Program-made: the position numbers and the translations under genes
Assembly (NCBI RefSeq): GCF_011752565.1
Contig: NZ_VWXK01000013.1
Span: 62,001-126,000, forward strand
Origin: Pantoea sp. Ap-967
GTDB taxonomy: Bacteria; Pseudomonadota; Gammaproteobacteria; Pseudomonadales; Pseudomonadaceae
Direction: 5' to 3'
Length of the DNA: 64,000 nt
Shown: in pieces, positions 18,234 through 27,947 of the stretch
How positions within the stretch are numbered: position 1 is the first letter of the stretch
How the letters are laid out: every line of letters begins with the position of its first letter
The notes under the pieces: model-generated
The model's input: only the letters and a program-made list of their open reading frames with translations
Told to the model about the DNA's origin: nothing
Database searches by the model: none

Positions 18234-18247
18234 TGTAATCGTTTACA
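18234..18247. promoter_or_regulatory. LacI-type operator, site 3 (exact consensus)
   Basis: TGTAATCGTTTACA in the divergent region between the dienelactone-hydrolase-like gene and the chemoreceptor, nearer the former. Confidence 0.85.
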
Positions 18248-18323
18248 AGGCCGCTCGTCAACCGTGAAATCAAGTCCTGCTGAGATCCGAACACGTAATG
18301 GCCAAGCACTATCAATACGCCAC

Positions 18324-18337
18324 TGTAATCGTTTACG
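18324..18337. promoter_or_regulatory. LacI-type operator, site 4
   Basis: TGTAATCGTTTACG, 13 of 14, centred about 40 bp before the chemoreceptor start; exactly 90 bp from site 3. Confidence 0.83.
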
Positions 18338-18370
18338 ATCAGATCAACAATGATAAATCAGGGAATTGAA

Positions 18371-20485
18371 ATGCAGTTCTTGCAGCTTGGAATCAAAGGG
18401 CGGATTGTGCTGTTCTCAAGCCTATGCCTTCTAGCGGTCGTGGGGTGTCTCGTCAGCTTCTCAGTGATGCATCTACGCGTCTCAACCGGTGTTGTCTCGG
18501 ATCTGAGCTCCAAGTCACTGAGCGACTCTGCCCTGCTTTACTTGAGCTCGGCAGCAAATGAACAAGCCCACGTCATCCAGGAACGCTTCATCGTTGGCAA
18601 CACGTTTCTGAACACCGTCGGAAACCAGCTACTGCAGCTGCGAAGCTTGTCCTCTCTTGACTCCAAACTTTCCCGCCGTTTGGAAGCCTTCAACCTTATC
18701 GAAGGGCAAGTAAAGCTGACCCCAGCAGTGCTTGGGGTCGCCCTCGCTTTTGAGCCAGACGCATTCGACGGCAAGGATAGCGAATGGATCCGTGGGCAAA
18801 ATCACACAGGTAATGAGACTGGAAGGTTCGCCGCGTTTACCTCCACAAAAGAGAGCTTCACGATCCCGGGAGCGGACTTGGTTGATGATGGTGCCCCGAG
18901 CAAAGAGTGGTACAACTGCGCGAAAAAGAGCCTGAAGACGTGCGTATTGGAGCCTTATAGCTACGTTCTAGACGGACACACTACCCTCATGACAAGCATC
19001 GCGACGCCCTTAGTTGATGAGGGTAATTTCGTGGGGGTAGTGAGTGTTGATCTGACACTGGAAGGCCTAGACCAAGGGGCTCGCGAGGCAAGCACCAATC
19101 TCTACGGCGGCAAGGGCAATGTGACTTACCTCAGCCCTAAAGGCCAAATCGCCGGCACCAGCGGATCGTCTGATCGTTTGGGCCAAGCCTGGAAAACCTC
19201 TGACAACACCCACTGGAGCAGCAATGTCGATCAAGCTCGTAGCCTTGGGCAGACTGTTGTCGAGAAGCACAATGACGAAACGCTCAGTGTAGCAGTCCCC
19301 TTCGTTCCTACCCCGACCTCCGCTCCATGGCAGGTTATCTTGAATGTACCGGTTGTCACTCTGATGCAGCCTGCTCAAGCGCTAGAGAAGACGCTGAAGT
19401 CCTCAAACGAATCGAGTATCCAAACCCAATTATTCTTGGGCCTAGGAGTAGCTTCTGCAGGGCTTCTTGCCATGTGGTTTCTGGGTAACAGCATCAGCTG
19501 GCCAGTGAGCCGCGTGTCGGAGATGCTGGAGCAAATCGCAAATGGCGACGGTGACCTCACTCAGCGACTAGCCAGCAATCGCCAGGACGAGATCGGCAGC
19601 CTAGCCAAGTGGTTCAATCTGTTCCTAGACAAGATCCAACCGGTTATCGCAGAGCTAGGAAATACATCTCTTCAAGTACAACGATCTGCAGATACAGCCG
19701 CCGATGCCGCGGCCCAAACGAGCAGTGATATGGAACATCAGCTCCGAGAGGTGGAGCAGGTCGCCACTGCCGCACATGAAATGAGTGCCACCTCCCAGGA
19801 TGTAGCACGCAACACAGCACTGGCCGCCAGCGCAGCCAGAGAAGGTGATGAAGCAGCACGCCAGTGTCGCAAGCTTATGCTGGATACCCAATATGCCATT
19901 GAGTCGCTCTCAGAGGGCATGAACTCGGCCATGGCCGACGTCCATAGCCTGGCTCAAAACAGTTCCACCATCGGCGGGGTTCTGGAGGTCATCAGATCAA
20001 TCGCAGAGCAGACAAACCTGCTTGCCTTGAACGCGGCAATTGAGGCCGCGAGAGCCGGAGAGAGCGGACGGGGGTTTGCCGTGGTAGCCGATGAAGTCAG
20101 ACATCTTGCCAAGAGAACTCAGGATTCCATCAGCGAGATCCAGGTGGTGATCGAGCGCCTGCAAGATGGCACCCGAACCGTTGTGGAAGCCATTGAACAT
20201 CAGCATCGAAGCGCCAGCAGCAGTGCAGCTCAAGTGGTGGGTGCCACGGCAGCACTGTCGAAAGTGAACGAAAGCATCGACGTTATCGCACAGATGAACC
20301 TCCAGATCGCAAGCGCCGCCGAAGAGCAAAGTGCCGTATCAGAAGAGGTGAACCGCAACGTCTCTGCGATCCGAGACGTAACAGGGGTCTTAGCGGGCCA
20401 GGCGAAATCCTCAGCAGAATCCAGTCAACACCTTAGCCAGCTCGCCGACACCCAACAGAAATTGGTTAGCCGCTTCCGAACCTAG
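18371..20485 (+). CDS. methyl-accepting chemotaxis protein with periplasmic sensor domain
   Basis: 704 residues. Transmembrane helix 1 at about 9-33, a roughly 300-residue periplasmic domain of dCache type, transmembrane helix 2 near 360-380, HAMP to about 435, then the cytoplasmic signalling helices with the conserved hairpin tip [23 protein letters not shown] after AGGGAA chosen. The upstream LacI-type operator places the receptor in the same regulon as the catabolic genes: the cell would build the sensor only when the inducer is present. The ligand is presumably the pathway substrate or a breakdown product. Confidence 0.92.
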   Translation: MQFLQLGIKGRIVLFSSLCLLAVVGCLVSFSVMHLRVSTGVVSDLSSKSLSDSALLYLSSAANEQAHVIQERFIVGNTFLNTVGNQLLQLRSLSSLDSKLSRRLEAFNLIEGQVKLTPAVLGVALAFEPDAFDGKDSEWIRGQNHTGNETGRFAAFTSTKESFTIPGADLVDDGAPSKEWYNCAKKSLKTCVLEPYSYVLDGHTTLMTSIATPLVDEGNFVGVVSVDLTLEGLDQGAREASTNLYGGKGNVTYLSPKGQIAGTSGSSDRLGQAWKTSDNTHWSSNVDQARSLGQTVVEKHNDETLSVAVPFVPTPTSAPWQVILNVPVVTLMQPAQALEKTLKSSNESSIQTQLFLGLGVASAGLLAMWFLGNSISWPVSRVSEMLEQIANGDGDLTQRLASNRQDEIGSLAKWFNLFLDKIQPVIAELGNTSLQVQRSADTAADAAAQTSSDMEHQLREVEQVATAAHEMSATSQDVARNTALAASAAREGDEAARQCRKLMLDTQYAIESLSEGMNSAMADVHSLAQNSSTIGGVLEVIRSIAEQTNLLALNAAIEAARAGESGRGFAVVADEVRHLAKRTQDSISEIQVVIERLQDGTRTVVEAIEHQHRSASSSAAQVVGATAALSKVNESIDVIAQMNLQIASAAEEQSAVSEEVNRNVSAIRDVTGVLAGQAKSSAESSQHLSQLADTQQKLVSRFRT

Positions 20486-20492
20486 TCGATTG

Positions 20493-20513
20493 GCGGGCAT
20501 CTCAGATGCCCGC
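20493..20513. terminator. hairpin between convergent chemoreceptor and MFS genes
   Basis: GCGGGCATCT paired with AGATGCCCGC directly after the chemoreceptor stop; no strong T run, but the position between convergent genes fits a bidirectional terminator. Confidence 0.6.
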
Positions 20514-20534
20514 TCCCTCACACATTTTCGGGCG

Positions 20535-21794
20535 CTAGTTTTTTATCTTGAGCGCCACGCCGTAAATGACAGCCGATGCAAAAGCCAAGACGGAACTGAT
20601 GCTGAGCGCCAGGGAAAACGATGAGGTTTGTTCCACTAGAACCCCGGTCACAATGGGAGCGGCAGAGCCCCCAAGGTACCCACCAAAAGTCAGCAAACTG
20701 CCCATGCTGGCTACGAATCGGGTATCGACCATTACGCCAACCATGGCCCAAGTCCCGACATTGGCAAAATAGATGAAGAACATCGACGTGGAGATGGCGA
20801 TCAGGGCAACCGTTAACGACGGTGTGTAGGCCGCCACTAAAGTGGCAATACCCGCCCCCACCAAACCGCCGCAAACCGGAATTTTCCGACTTGCCGAAAT
20901 GGAAAATCCTCGGCGAGCCAACGCATCCATCAAAAAGCCGCACGACAACTGCCCGACTGTCCCCAGCGCGTAGGGAATTGCAGCCATCCAACCTGCCGTT
21001 GCGATGCTGACATGTCGTTCCATCTGAAGATAAACCGGCAGCCACGACATGAACAGCCAGATGGTATAGATGACCCCTGCAGATCCAAAAATCATCGCCC
21101 AGGTGTTCAGTGATTTGAACAGGCCCAGCCACTCTGCAAAGTTGATCGGCCGCGTCTTCTCCACGCTCGCCACTGGAAGCAAATGGCTCAGCTGATCACG
21201 ATTGCGATAAAACATGAGCCACGCGCAGCCTAACGCGATACCCAAGGCACCCAGGACGATGAACATCCCTCGCCAGCCCATCGTCAGCATCATGAACGTC
21301 AGCAGCGGGGGCGCCAGTGCGGGTGCCACTGTACCCGCAATGAGAAACAGACCTGTCGGCCCTCCTCGCTTTTCCTTATCGAACCATTCGCTGACAGCTT
21401 TGGCACTCGCAGGGTAGTGAGGAGACTCACCAACGCCCAGCACTGCGCGCCCGATCAGCAACTGTGTGAAGCTGTTAGCAAGTCCGCAGAATGCTTGTGC
21501 TGAAGACCATATGATCAGCCCCCACCCTAGAACGAGCCTTGCCCCCACTCGATCAAGCAGTAAACCAACCGGTAGCTGGGAACACGCATAAATTAGAGAA
21601 AACGCGGACAGTAAAACCCCCATCTGCGCAGGGCTGAGTGACAGCTCCTGAGAAATTAAGGGGTTGGCGATGGCAAGCGCACTTCTGTCCAGATTATTGA
21701 TCAGGCCGGCAACAACCAGCATAGAAAGGGTCGTGACCTGCATCCGCTTTAGTGAAGCGGCGCGCCATTGAAGTGTTGAATTTGTTGTATCCAT
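20535..21794 (-). CDS. MFS transporter, ACS-like
   Basis: 419 residues, about twelve transmembrane helices, with LINNLDRSALAIANPLIS and the GVGESPHYPASAKAVSEWF loop typical of anion:cation symporters. It lies downstream of the proline-racemase-family gene, but a T-tailed hairpin separates the two, so it may need read-through or its own promoter; I see no LacI-type operator directly before it. Probable role: substrate uptake for the GMC/ALDH gene set. Confidence 0.87.
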   Translation of the reverse strand: MDTTNSTLQWRAASLKRMQVTTLSMLVVAGLINNLDRSALAIANPLISQELSLSPAQMGVLLSAFSLIYACSQLPVGLLLDRVGARLVLGWGLIIWSSAQAFCGLANSFTQLLIGRAVLGVGESPHYPASAKAVSEWFDKEKRGGPTGLFLIAGTVAPALAPPLLTFMMLTMGWRGMFIVLGALGIALGCAWLMFYRNRDQLSHLLPVASVEKTRPINFAEWLGLFKSLNTWAMIFGSAGVIYTIWLFMSWLPVYLQMERHVSIATAGWMAAIPYALGTVGQLSCGFLMDALARRGFSISASRKIPVCGGLVGAGIATLVAAYTPSLTVALIAISTSMFFIYFANVGTWAMVGVMVDTRFVASMGSLLTFGGYLGGSAAPIVTGVLVEQTSSFSLALSISSVLAFASAVIYGVALKIKN

Positions 21795-21847
21795 GGCAAT
21801 AGTTTCCCATCCCGCCAGGGCTGGCAGAATTATCTGTGGTCAAAAAA

Positions 21848-21871
21848 AAGCCCAGCAGGCTAGCTGGGCTT
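21848..21871 (-). terminator. Rho-independent terminator after the ProR-family gene
   Basis: AAGCCCAGC / GCTGGGCTT stem with a six-base loop; on the minus strand the stem is followed by eight T residues. It begins six bases after the ProR-family stop codon. Confidence 0.85.
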
Positions 21872-21876
21872 GTCTT

Positions 21877-22911
21877 TCACTTGTTCTTACGCCAGGTGTC
21901 GCTCAGCGTGTAACCCGTAGGGAACGGGTCATTCGGATCAAGCACATACTGGTGGAAACCAGTCAGGAAAGCTTGACCCTTGATAGTTGGGCGAATGCCG
22001 GGAACACCACCAACTGTCAGCGTCTCGGCAATCTCGCCAACAAACTCGGTACTCAGGATCGACTCATGGATGAGCTTCTCGCCCACCTTGATCTGGCCGC
22101 GGGCATGCATGACAGCCAATCGAGCACTGGTGCCTGTACCGCAAGGCGAACGATCCATGCGACCTGGCGAAACGATCACGCCGTTTCGGGCGCGCTTACC
22201 TAACGGATCATCGCGAACAGGGCCGGCGAACAGCGTTTGGTTGATGGTATGGATCTCCGGCTGCTCTGGGTGCACGGCGGGCAACTGCTCGGCGGCAGCG
22301 GCTTTGATCTGCTCGCCGACAGTCACCAGATCAGCAGCTTCATCAGGAAGAATGCCAAACCCAAGCGCTTGAGCATCGGCCAGTACATACATCATGCCAC
22401 CATACGCCGCGTCGACTTTCAGCGTACCGAGGCCGGGTACCTCGATCACTTTATCAAGGCCGATTACAAAGCAAGGCACGTTCGAGAACTTGACGCTCAA
22501 CACCTTACCGTCGCGGCACTCAGCTTCGACGCGCACCAGACCACCCGGGGCCTCAAGGGCGAGATGAGTAACCGGCTCCACCATTGGGATCATTCCCGTT
22601 TCGAGAAGCACAGTTACAGTACAGATGGTGTTGCTGCCGGACATCGGAGGGTAGAACTCCGACTCCATGATCACAAAACCCGCATCTGCTTCCGGGTGAT
22701 TGGAAGGCAACACCAGGTTGACGCACTGGGTGACAGTCCCTCGAGGCTCCTGGAGGATGAGCTTGCGCAAATCGTCTCCCTTCGTTTCGAGATACTTCAT
22801 TTTGTCGAACATCGTTTGGCCTGGAACATCCAGCACGCCACCGGTGATCACGTCGTTACGCTCGCCGGCTACGTGGGCGCCGACCACGTTTACCATTCGT
22901 TTGAATTTCAT
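21877..22911 (-). CDS. proline racemase/hydroxyproline epimerase-family protein, Ser/Cys pair
   Basis: 344 residues of the PLP-independent proline racemase fold. The two catalytic positions are S91 in PMSGSNTIC, where most racemases have Cys, and C257 in DRSPCGTGTSAR. Known family members use Cys/Cys (racemase or epimerase), Ser/Cys (some 4-hydroxyproline 2-epimerases) or Cys/Thr (trans-3-hydroxyproline dehydratase), so an epimerase of a cyclic or N-containing acid is the best guess. No hydroxyproline oxidase or dehydratase genes sit beside it, which leaves the substrate open. ATG start before KFKRMVNVV; last gene before the terminator of the GMC-SDR-NIPSNAP-ALDH-ProR series. Confidence 0.87.
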   Translation of the reverse strand: MKFKRMVNVVGAHVAGERNDVITGGVLDVPGQTMFDKMKYLETKGDDLRKLILQEPRGTVTQCVNLVLPSNHPEADAGFVIMESEFYPPMSGSNTICTVTVLLETGMIPMVEPVTHLALEAPGGLVRVEAECRDGKVLSVKFSNVPCFVIGLDKVIEVPGLGTLKVDAAYGGMMYVLADAQALGFGILPDEAADLVTVGEQIKAAAAEQLPAVHPEQPEIHTINQTLFAGPVRDDPLGKRARNGVIVSPGRMDRSPCGTGTSARLAVMHARGQIKVGEKLIHESILSTEFVGEIAETLTVGGVPGIRPTIKGQAFLTGFHQYVLDPNDPFPTGYTLSDTWRKNK

Positions 22912-22979
22912 TGTCGTTCTTCGCGTAAATGATGCTGACTGTCGTAGCGAAGGGTGGGTCGAACCCACCCTCCCCCTTG

Positions 22980-24467
22980 TTAGTCGACGGTATTCGGCAG
23001 AACAGGAGCACGCTCACCCATTTTGATGAAGGTGGACTTGGTCTCCATGAACTCGCGCAGGCCGTCTACACCATTTTCACGACCATAACCGCTCTTCTTG
23101 AAGCCACCGAAGGGCAGCTGCGGCGAAGTCTCGAGGTAGGTATTCACAAAAACGGTACCGCTTTGCAACCGCTGCGAGACCTTGATCGCCTTGTCGACGT
23201 CCTTAGTCCACAGGCCATTGCCCAAGCCGTATTCAGTGTCGTTGGCCAGCGTAATCGCTTCGTCGACAGTCTTGAAGGTGGTAACGGTCAGCACTGGGCC
23301 AAAGATCTCTTCTCGGAAGATACGGTGCTCAGGCTTCACGTCGGTGAAGATGGTCGGCCCGACGAAGTAGCCTTTGTCCAGACCATTGGCGGTCAGGCGA
23401 TCGCCACCGTATACGAGACGAGCACCTTCTTGCTTGCCGATCTCGATGTAGTTCAGCACGCTTTCCATGTGTTGAGCATGAATCAGTGCACCCACTTGGG
23501 TCTCTGCATCCAGCGGCAGACCAACAACTACTCGCTTCGAGCGCTCGATCAGTTTGGTGACAAACTCTTCAGCAACGGATTCTTCAATCAGAAGGCGTGT
23601 GCCTGCAACGCATTCCTCACCCTGGTTGAGAATCACCCCGAACAGGACACCATCAAGGGCCGCATCCAGATCAGCATCTGCGAAGACCACGTTAGCTGCC
23701 TTGCCACCCAACTCGAGTGCTACACGGGTCAGATCCGATGCCGCTGTGGCTGCGATCTGCTTGCCCACACGGGTCGAACCCGTGAAGGAAATCATCGAAA
23801 CGTCAGGGTGACGAGTCAGGCGATCGCCTACCTGCGCACCGGTACCCGTCACGACGTTGATCAGGCCAGCAGGGAAGCCGGCCTCAGCCGCCAGCTTGGC
23901 CACTTCCAGAGCGGTACCCGATGTCAGCTCGGAAGGCTTGATTACCACTGGGCAACCTGCAGCCAGCGCATACGGCAGCTTCTGGAACAGGCAGACCATT
24001 GGGAAGTTCCAAGGTACGATCAGACCAACGACACCACGTGCTTCATGGGTCACCAAGCCAAGCTTGTTATCGCCCAGGTGGCTATAAGCCTCGCCCTGGA
24101 TGTTCCAGGCCAGCGAAGCCGCATAACGAGTCAGCTCAGCCGACCACAGCACTTCACCCTTCGCATAAACGACAGGCTTGCCCACCTCCTCGGCCTCGAT
24201 CAGTGCCAGGCGATCAGCATCACGCTCGATCAGGTCAGCCAACTTGCCAAGCAGCTTGGCACGCTCCGAACCCGGAACAGAAGACCACGCGCCGCTGTCG
24301 TGCAGCGTCTTGGCTACCAGTACCGCGGCATCGACATCAGCTTCAGTGCCGGCGGCAAATTTGGCCAGCAGCTCACCGTGGGCCGGAGAAGTCCGCTCTA
24401 CATATTTGCTTTCGGCGGGTGCGTAGGTAGCCCCATTGATCCAATGATCGTACTGACGAACGCTCAT
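22980..24467 (-). CDS. NAD(P)-dependent aldehyde dehydrogenase
   Basis: 495 residues, complete ALDH fold. General-base Glu in VALELGGKAAN and catalytic Cys in NQGEECVAGTR; FTGSTRVGK and PWNFPM in the cofactor site. The start MSVRQYDHWINGATY follows AGAGG. Resembles the betaine-aldehyde/gamma-aminobutyraldehyde dehydrogenase branch, though substrate cannot be fixed from this. It follows a GMC alcohol dehydrogenase three genes upstream, suggesting alcohol to aldehyde to acid. A LacI-type operator lies 20 bp before its start, inside the otherwise continuous operon. Confidence 0.92.
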   Translation of the reverse strand: MSVRQYDHWINGATYAPAESKYVERTSPAHGELLAKFAAGTEADVDAAVLVAKTLHDSGAWSSVPGSERAKLLGKLADLIERDADRLALIEAEEVGKPVVYAKGEVLWSAELTRYAASLAWNIQGEAYSHLGDNKLGLVTHEARGVVGLIVPWNFPMVCLFQKLPYALAAGCPVVIKPSELTSGTALEVAKLAAEAGFPAGLINVVTGTGAQVGDRLTRHPDVSMISFTGSTRVGKQIAATAASDLTRVALELGGKAANVVFADADLDAALDGVLFGVILNQGEECVAGTRLLIEESVAEEFVTKLIERSKRVVVGLPLDAETQVGALIHAQHMESVLNYIEIGKQEGARLVYGGDRLTANGLDKGYFVGPTIFTDVKPEHRIFREEIFGPVLTVTTFKTVDEAITLANDTEYGLGNGLWTKDVDKAIKVSQRLQSGTVFVNTYLETSPQLPFGGFKKSGYGRENGVDGLREFMETKSTFIKMGERAPVLPNTVD

Positions 24468-24486
24468 ATCAAAACCTCTATAACTT

Positions 24487-24500
24487 TGTATTCGTTTACA
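24487..24500. promoter_or_regulatory. LacI-type operator, site 5 (internal)
   Basis: TGTATTCGTTTACA, 13 of 14, in the 58-bp gap between the NIPSNAP-type gene and the aldehyde dehydrogenase; suggests a second promoter or a roadblock inside the operon. Confidence 0.75.
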
Positions 24501-24525
24501 TTTCTGTCCAGCATACGCTGCTGGA

Positions 24526-25110
24526 TCAGGCTCGAAAATCGCTCGAGGGCTGTTCGAGGCCCAAGGGTTGCAGACGACGCGTTTCAATGGCCACAGCTGC
24601 ACTCAGCGTAAGCACCGGGGCTTCTTCCGTCGAGGTCATCGCGACCACTTGGTTGGGGTCGGAAAACTCTGTCCCCCACAAACCGCATAGACGCTTGCGG
24701 GCCTCTCCCTTAACGCCACCGATCTGCTGAATCACACTGGCTGCTTTACCCGTGGGGCAGCGATAGCTGTGCAGGTAACGTGCGGCCGCCAGGCCTGCCT
24801 CACCCTCATCCAGCTTGGGAATCAACACTTGGAGAAACTGCTGGCTGACATGCTGTGCTGCTTGGGGCAAAAACTTCTCGCGCCAGTCATCGATCTTGAT
24901 CAATTCCGCACGAAGGTGCGTTCGGGCATCCAACGACTCATACCGCCATACGTGCCGGAAAGACACCGTGTCGCCGATACGGTCGTACCAAAGCCCTCGC
25001 AACTGACCAAAGTCATTGCCGCGGATGGGCATGCACATACTGGTGAACAGCTCCCAGTATTGCTCCCAGGCCTCCACACTGAAGGTGTACTGACGCAGCT
25101 CATCGATCAT
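24526..25110 (-). CDS. NIPSNAP-family protein
   Basis: 194 residues beginning MIDELRQYTFSVEAWEQY, with the tandem ferredoxin-like alpha/beta halves of NIPSNAP proteins (first half 1-95 with VSFRHVWRYESLDART, second about 100-190). Function is poorly known; such proteins recur in catabolic operons and may be isomerase- or monooxygenase-like. Eleven bp downstream of the SDR gene, same operon. Confidence 0.75.
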   Translation of the reverse strand: MIDELRQYTFSVEAWEQYWELFTSMCMPIRGNDFGQLRGLWYDRIGDTVSFRHVWRYESLDARTHLRAELIKIDDWREKFLPQAAQHVSQQFLQVLIPKLDEGEAGLAAARYLHSYRCPTGKAASVIQQIGGVKGEARKRLCGLWGTEFSDPNQVVAMTSTEEAPVLTLSAAVAIETRRLQPLGLEQPSSDFRA

Positions 25111-25121
25111 GGTTTATTACC

Positions 25122-25874
25122 TCACCAGGCGGTATAGCCGCCGTCGACAGTGAACATAGCGCCAGTAGCGAAGTTCGAGTCCTTGGACGCGAGGAACAGG
25201 ATCATGTTGGCGATGTCGATCGGCTCACCCATCTTGTTCAGCGGCGAGCGCGCTTCCAGGCCCTTCTTGAAGGCAACCGGATCTGGCACGGTTTCAAAGA
25301 TTTTGTCGTAGTAGCTCGATGCGATTACGCCCGGAGCCACGCTGTTGACGCGCACGCCATCCAAGGCGTGATCCAGAGCCATTGCACGCGTCAGCGCGGC
25401 CACGCCACCCTTAGCGGCGACGTAGGCTGCACGATCCTTGATGCCGACCACCGAGATGGTCGAAGCCAGGTTCACTACCGAGCCACCGCCACGGCGGATG
25501 ATTTCTGGCACCGCGTACTTCGAACAGAGGAAGACGCCTTTCAAGTTAACGTCCACCACCTGATCCCAGGTGTCTTCATCCAGGGTCACGACGGTGCCGA
25601 GGGTACCGAAACCAGCGTTGTTGACCAGGATGTCGAGGCCGCCAAAATGAGCCACGGTTTTCTCAACCATTGCTTTGACTTGCGCGGCATCAGCAACATC
25701 GACCTGCACTGCGATCGCGGCTTCACCCAGCTCGTCAGCGACCTTGCTGGCGAGTTCGATATTGCGGTCAGCAATGACCACCTTGGCACCTTCCTGCACG
25801 AACAACTTGGCGGTGGCTTCACCGATGCCAGCGCCGGCGCCGGTGATCAGGGCTACTTGGTTCTTGAGCTTCAT
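25122..25874 (-). CDS. SDR-family dehydrogenase
   Basis: 250 residues. Cofactor motif GAGAGIGE (about 12-19), acidic residue after the second strand (VVIADRN) favouring NAD(H), NNAG near 87, catalytic Ser in LASTISVVG and YVAAKGG, and a C-terminal ATGAMFTVDGGY. It sits between the GMC oxidoreductase and the NIPSNAP gene and probably oxidises a secondary alcohol in the same pathway. Confidence 0.9.
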   Translation of the reverse strand: MKLKNQVALITGAGAGIGEATAKLFVQEGAKVVIADRNIELASKVADELGEAAIAVQVDVADAAQVKAMVEKTVAHFGGLDILVNNAGFGTLGTVVTLDEDTWDQVVDVNLKGVFLCSKYAVPEIIRRGGGSVVNLASTISVVGIKDRAAYVAAKGGVAALTRAMALDHALDGVRVNSVAPGVIASSYYDKIFETVPDPVAFKKGLEARSPLNKMGEPIDIANMILFLASKDSNFATGAMFTVDGGYTAW

Positions 25875-25931
25875 TTGTCTTTCCTTCAGGAGTTCACGCC
25901 CTGCCCGCTTCGGGGCAGAGCAGGCAGTTAA

Positions 25932-27590
25932 TCAAGCGGGTACGTAGTACTGAGCTTTGGCACGAGGCAGAGCGTTACGACCGCGGATGTCATCTGCGAT
26001 TTTCTCGGCCATCATGATGATCGGTGCATTCAGGTTGCCGCTGACGATCTCAGGCATGATCGATGCGTCGACAACGCGCAGGTTTTCCACGCCGTGGACT
26101 TTAGCCCTGGCGTCAACCACGCTGGTCGCAGCATCGGTACCCATGCGGCAGGTGCAGGACGGGTGATAGTTGGTACCCGCCAGTTGACGCAGAGCAGCCA
26201 GAATCGCCTCATCCGATTGGACGGCAACACCCGGGGTGACTTCTTCACCACGGTAAGGATCCCAAGCCGCCTGCGAAACGACGTTGCGGATAGCCCGCAC
26301 TGCAGCAATCGCGTCTTCCTGGTCTTCTTTGGTCGACAGGAAGTTGAAGCAGAATTTCGGCGCAGCGAGAGGGTCTTTCGAGCCCAGCCATACGCGACCG
26401 GTGCTGGTTGGACGCATCAGGCTGAAGAAGTACTGGAAGCCGTTTTCCAGCTTCACGCTACCGTGTTGGAACTCGCCCAGCATGGGAATGAACTCAAACT
26501 GTACGTTCGGCACCTTGAGCTCTGGACGCGTGCGGATGAATGCGCCGACCTCGAAGAAGTTTGTCGCCCCCAGACCTTTTTTGAAGAACGTCCACAGGGC
26601 ACCCAATTTCAGCTTCCCGATCGGGGTTAGCTGCTTGGCAATTGAAACGTTCTGAGTGGCCCGATACTGAACCGGGGCAGCAATGTGGTCTTTGAGACCC
26701 TGGCCTACAGCGGGCAGATCAGCCACGCATGGAATACCGAATTCGGCCAGATGCTCAGCATCACCGATGCCGGAAAGCATCAGGAGGTGCGGCGAATGGA
26801 TGGCGCCAGCAGCCAGGATGACTTCGCTACGCACATCCACCACTTCCGGATTGCCGTTGCGAATGAAGTGAACCTTGGTTGCGCGCTTGCCGACGAACTC
26901 GATCCGAGTAACCTGAGCTCGATCGCAGACATGCAGGTTTTCGCGATCACGATTCGGGTGAATGTAAGCCTGCGACGTGCTCCAGCGGATGCCCTTGTGG
27001 ACGTTTCGCTGGGTGACGTGAACACCCTCTTGGCGATACCCGTTATGGTCTTTGACATGGGGATACCCTGCCTGGACACCCGCTTCAAGGAACGCTTTGT
27101 ACAGCGGGTTGTTGGCAGCACAGGTTTGGATGTGCATTGGGCCACTGTCGCCGCGGTAGTCATCTGGGCCCTGGTCAAAGGTTTCCGCCTTGCGGAAGTA
27201 AGGCAAGCAATCTTTGTAGCTCCAGCCTTTCAGGCCCATCGCTTCCCAGTTGTCGTAATCCCATGGGTTACCGCGCACCCAGTTCATGCCATTGATGGAA
27301 GACGAACCGCCGAGCACCCTTCCGCGTGCTTCATAGATGGTTCGACCGTCGAGCTCTGCTTCAGGCTCGGAATGCATGTACCAGTTGAATTTGTCATCCA
27401 TCAGTGGGAAGCCCAAGGCTGCCGGCATCTGGATGTAAATGCTCTTATCGGAAGGCCCCGCCTCAAGCATCAGCACCGAGCGGTTTGTTTCCTCTGAAAG
27501 CCGGCCCGCCAGCACGCTACCGGCCGAGCCGGATCCGATCACGACGTAGTCGTAGGCTTTGAGGGTATTACGGCCGTTAATATCACGCAT
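25932..27590 (-). CDS. GMC-family FAD-dependent alcohol dehydrogenase
   Basis: 552 residues of the glucose-methanol-choline family. FAD-binding VVIGSGSAGSVLAGRLSE near the N-terminus, GRVLGGSSSINGM, and the C-terminal active site HPSCTCRMGTD with the usual NAPIIMMAEKIAD tail. The ATG at 27590 is preferred because AGGTGA lies five bases before it; a GTG nine bases earlier is possible. Most like choline-dehydrogenase/alkanol-dehydrogenase-type bacterial proteins. First gene of the five-gene operon; a perfect LacI-type operator lies 37 bp upstream and a tandem pair about 240 bp upstream. Confidence 0.92.
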   Translation of the reverse strand: MRDINGRNTLKAYDYVVIGSGSAGSVLAGRLSEETNRSVLMLEAGPSDKSIYIQMPAALGFPLMDDKFNWYMHSEPEAELDGRTIYEARGRVLGGSSSINGMNWVRGNPWDYDNWEAMGLKGWSYKDCLPYFRKAETFDQGPDDYRGDSGPMHIQTCAANNPLYKAFLEAGVQAGYPHVKDHNGYRQEGVHVTQRNVHKGIRWSTSQAYIHPNRDRENLHVCDRAQVTRIEFVGKRATKVHFIRNGNPEVVDVRSEVILAAGAIHSPHLLMLSGIGDAEHLAEFGIPCVADLPAVGQGLKDHIAAPVQYRATQNVSIAKQLTPIGKLKLGALWTFFKKGLGATNFFEVGAFIRTRPELKVPNVQFEFIPMLGEFQHGSVKLENGFQYFFSLMRPTSTGRVWLGSKDPLAAPKFCFNFLSTKEDQEDAIAAVRAIRNVVSQAAWDPYRGEEVTPGVAVQSDEAILAALRQLAGTNYHPSCTCRMGTDAATSVVDARAKVHGVENLRVVDASIMPEIVSGNLNAPIIMMAEKIADDIRGRNALPRAKAQYYVPA

Positions 27591-27626
27591 GTGGCTCACC
27601 TGAATCGCTATGAAATGGCGCGTTTT

Positions 27627-27640
27627 TGTAATCGTTTACA
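27627..27640. promoter_or_regulatory. LacI-type operator, site 6 (exact consensus)
   Basis: TGTAATCGTTTACA, 36 bp upstream of the GMC start codon; placed to cover the operon promoter. Confidence 0.87.
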
Positions 27641-27830
27641 AGCGCAGCCAAAGGATACATAACAGCCCTTAGGTATGCTACCCCTGGGAGGCGCTTTTGC
27701 TCATAAAAGCCAAAGTCGTGCCAGAATCCAAATTTCATGAGCTGATAGCCCTAGTCTGCACGTTTCGGCTGTTTACGTGCACAATGGTGATGCATTGAGC
27801 TTGGGGCGCGCACTGCTTAGGTGCGAAACT

Positions 27831-27857
27831 TGGTAACGTTTACAGGTAACGATTACA
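27831..27857. promoter_or_regulatory. tandem LacI-type operators, sites 7 and 8
   Basis: TGGTAACGTTTACA (27831-27844) and AGGTAACGATTACA (27844-27857), sharing one base, centres 13 bp apart. Each is 12 or 11 of 14 to the closest consensus form. Lies between the GMC promoter site and the lacI-type gene. Confidence 0.75.
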
Positions 27858-27947
27858 AGTATCCGCTACTGCTGACCACGCGCAAAGAGAGCGCTTCAAA
27901 TGGATCAAGGCTTATGAGGAGTCAGCCGCCTTCGCTGAGGCCTCCTT

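Noticed and set aside
20535..21794. MFS gene as the certain end of the GMC operon
   Set aside because: A strong terminator lies between it and the ProR-family gene, so co-transcription is not assumed.
22876..22896. CACGTTTACC inside the ProR-family gene as an eighteenth operator
   Set aside because: Only one half-site matches; the other half does not fit, and it lies in coding sequence.
22929..24611. 560-codon open frame on the plus strand
   Set aside because: Lies antisense to the aldehyde dehydrogenase and part of the ProR-family gene and has no family motifs; it is a codon-bias shadow.
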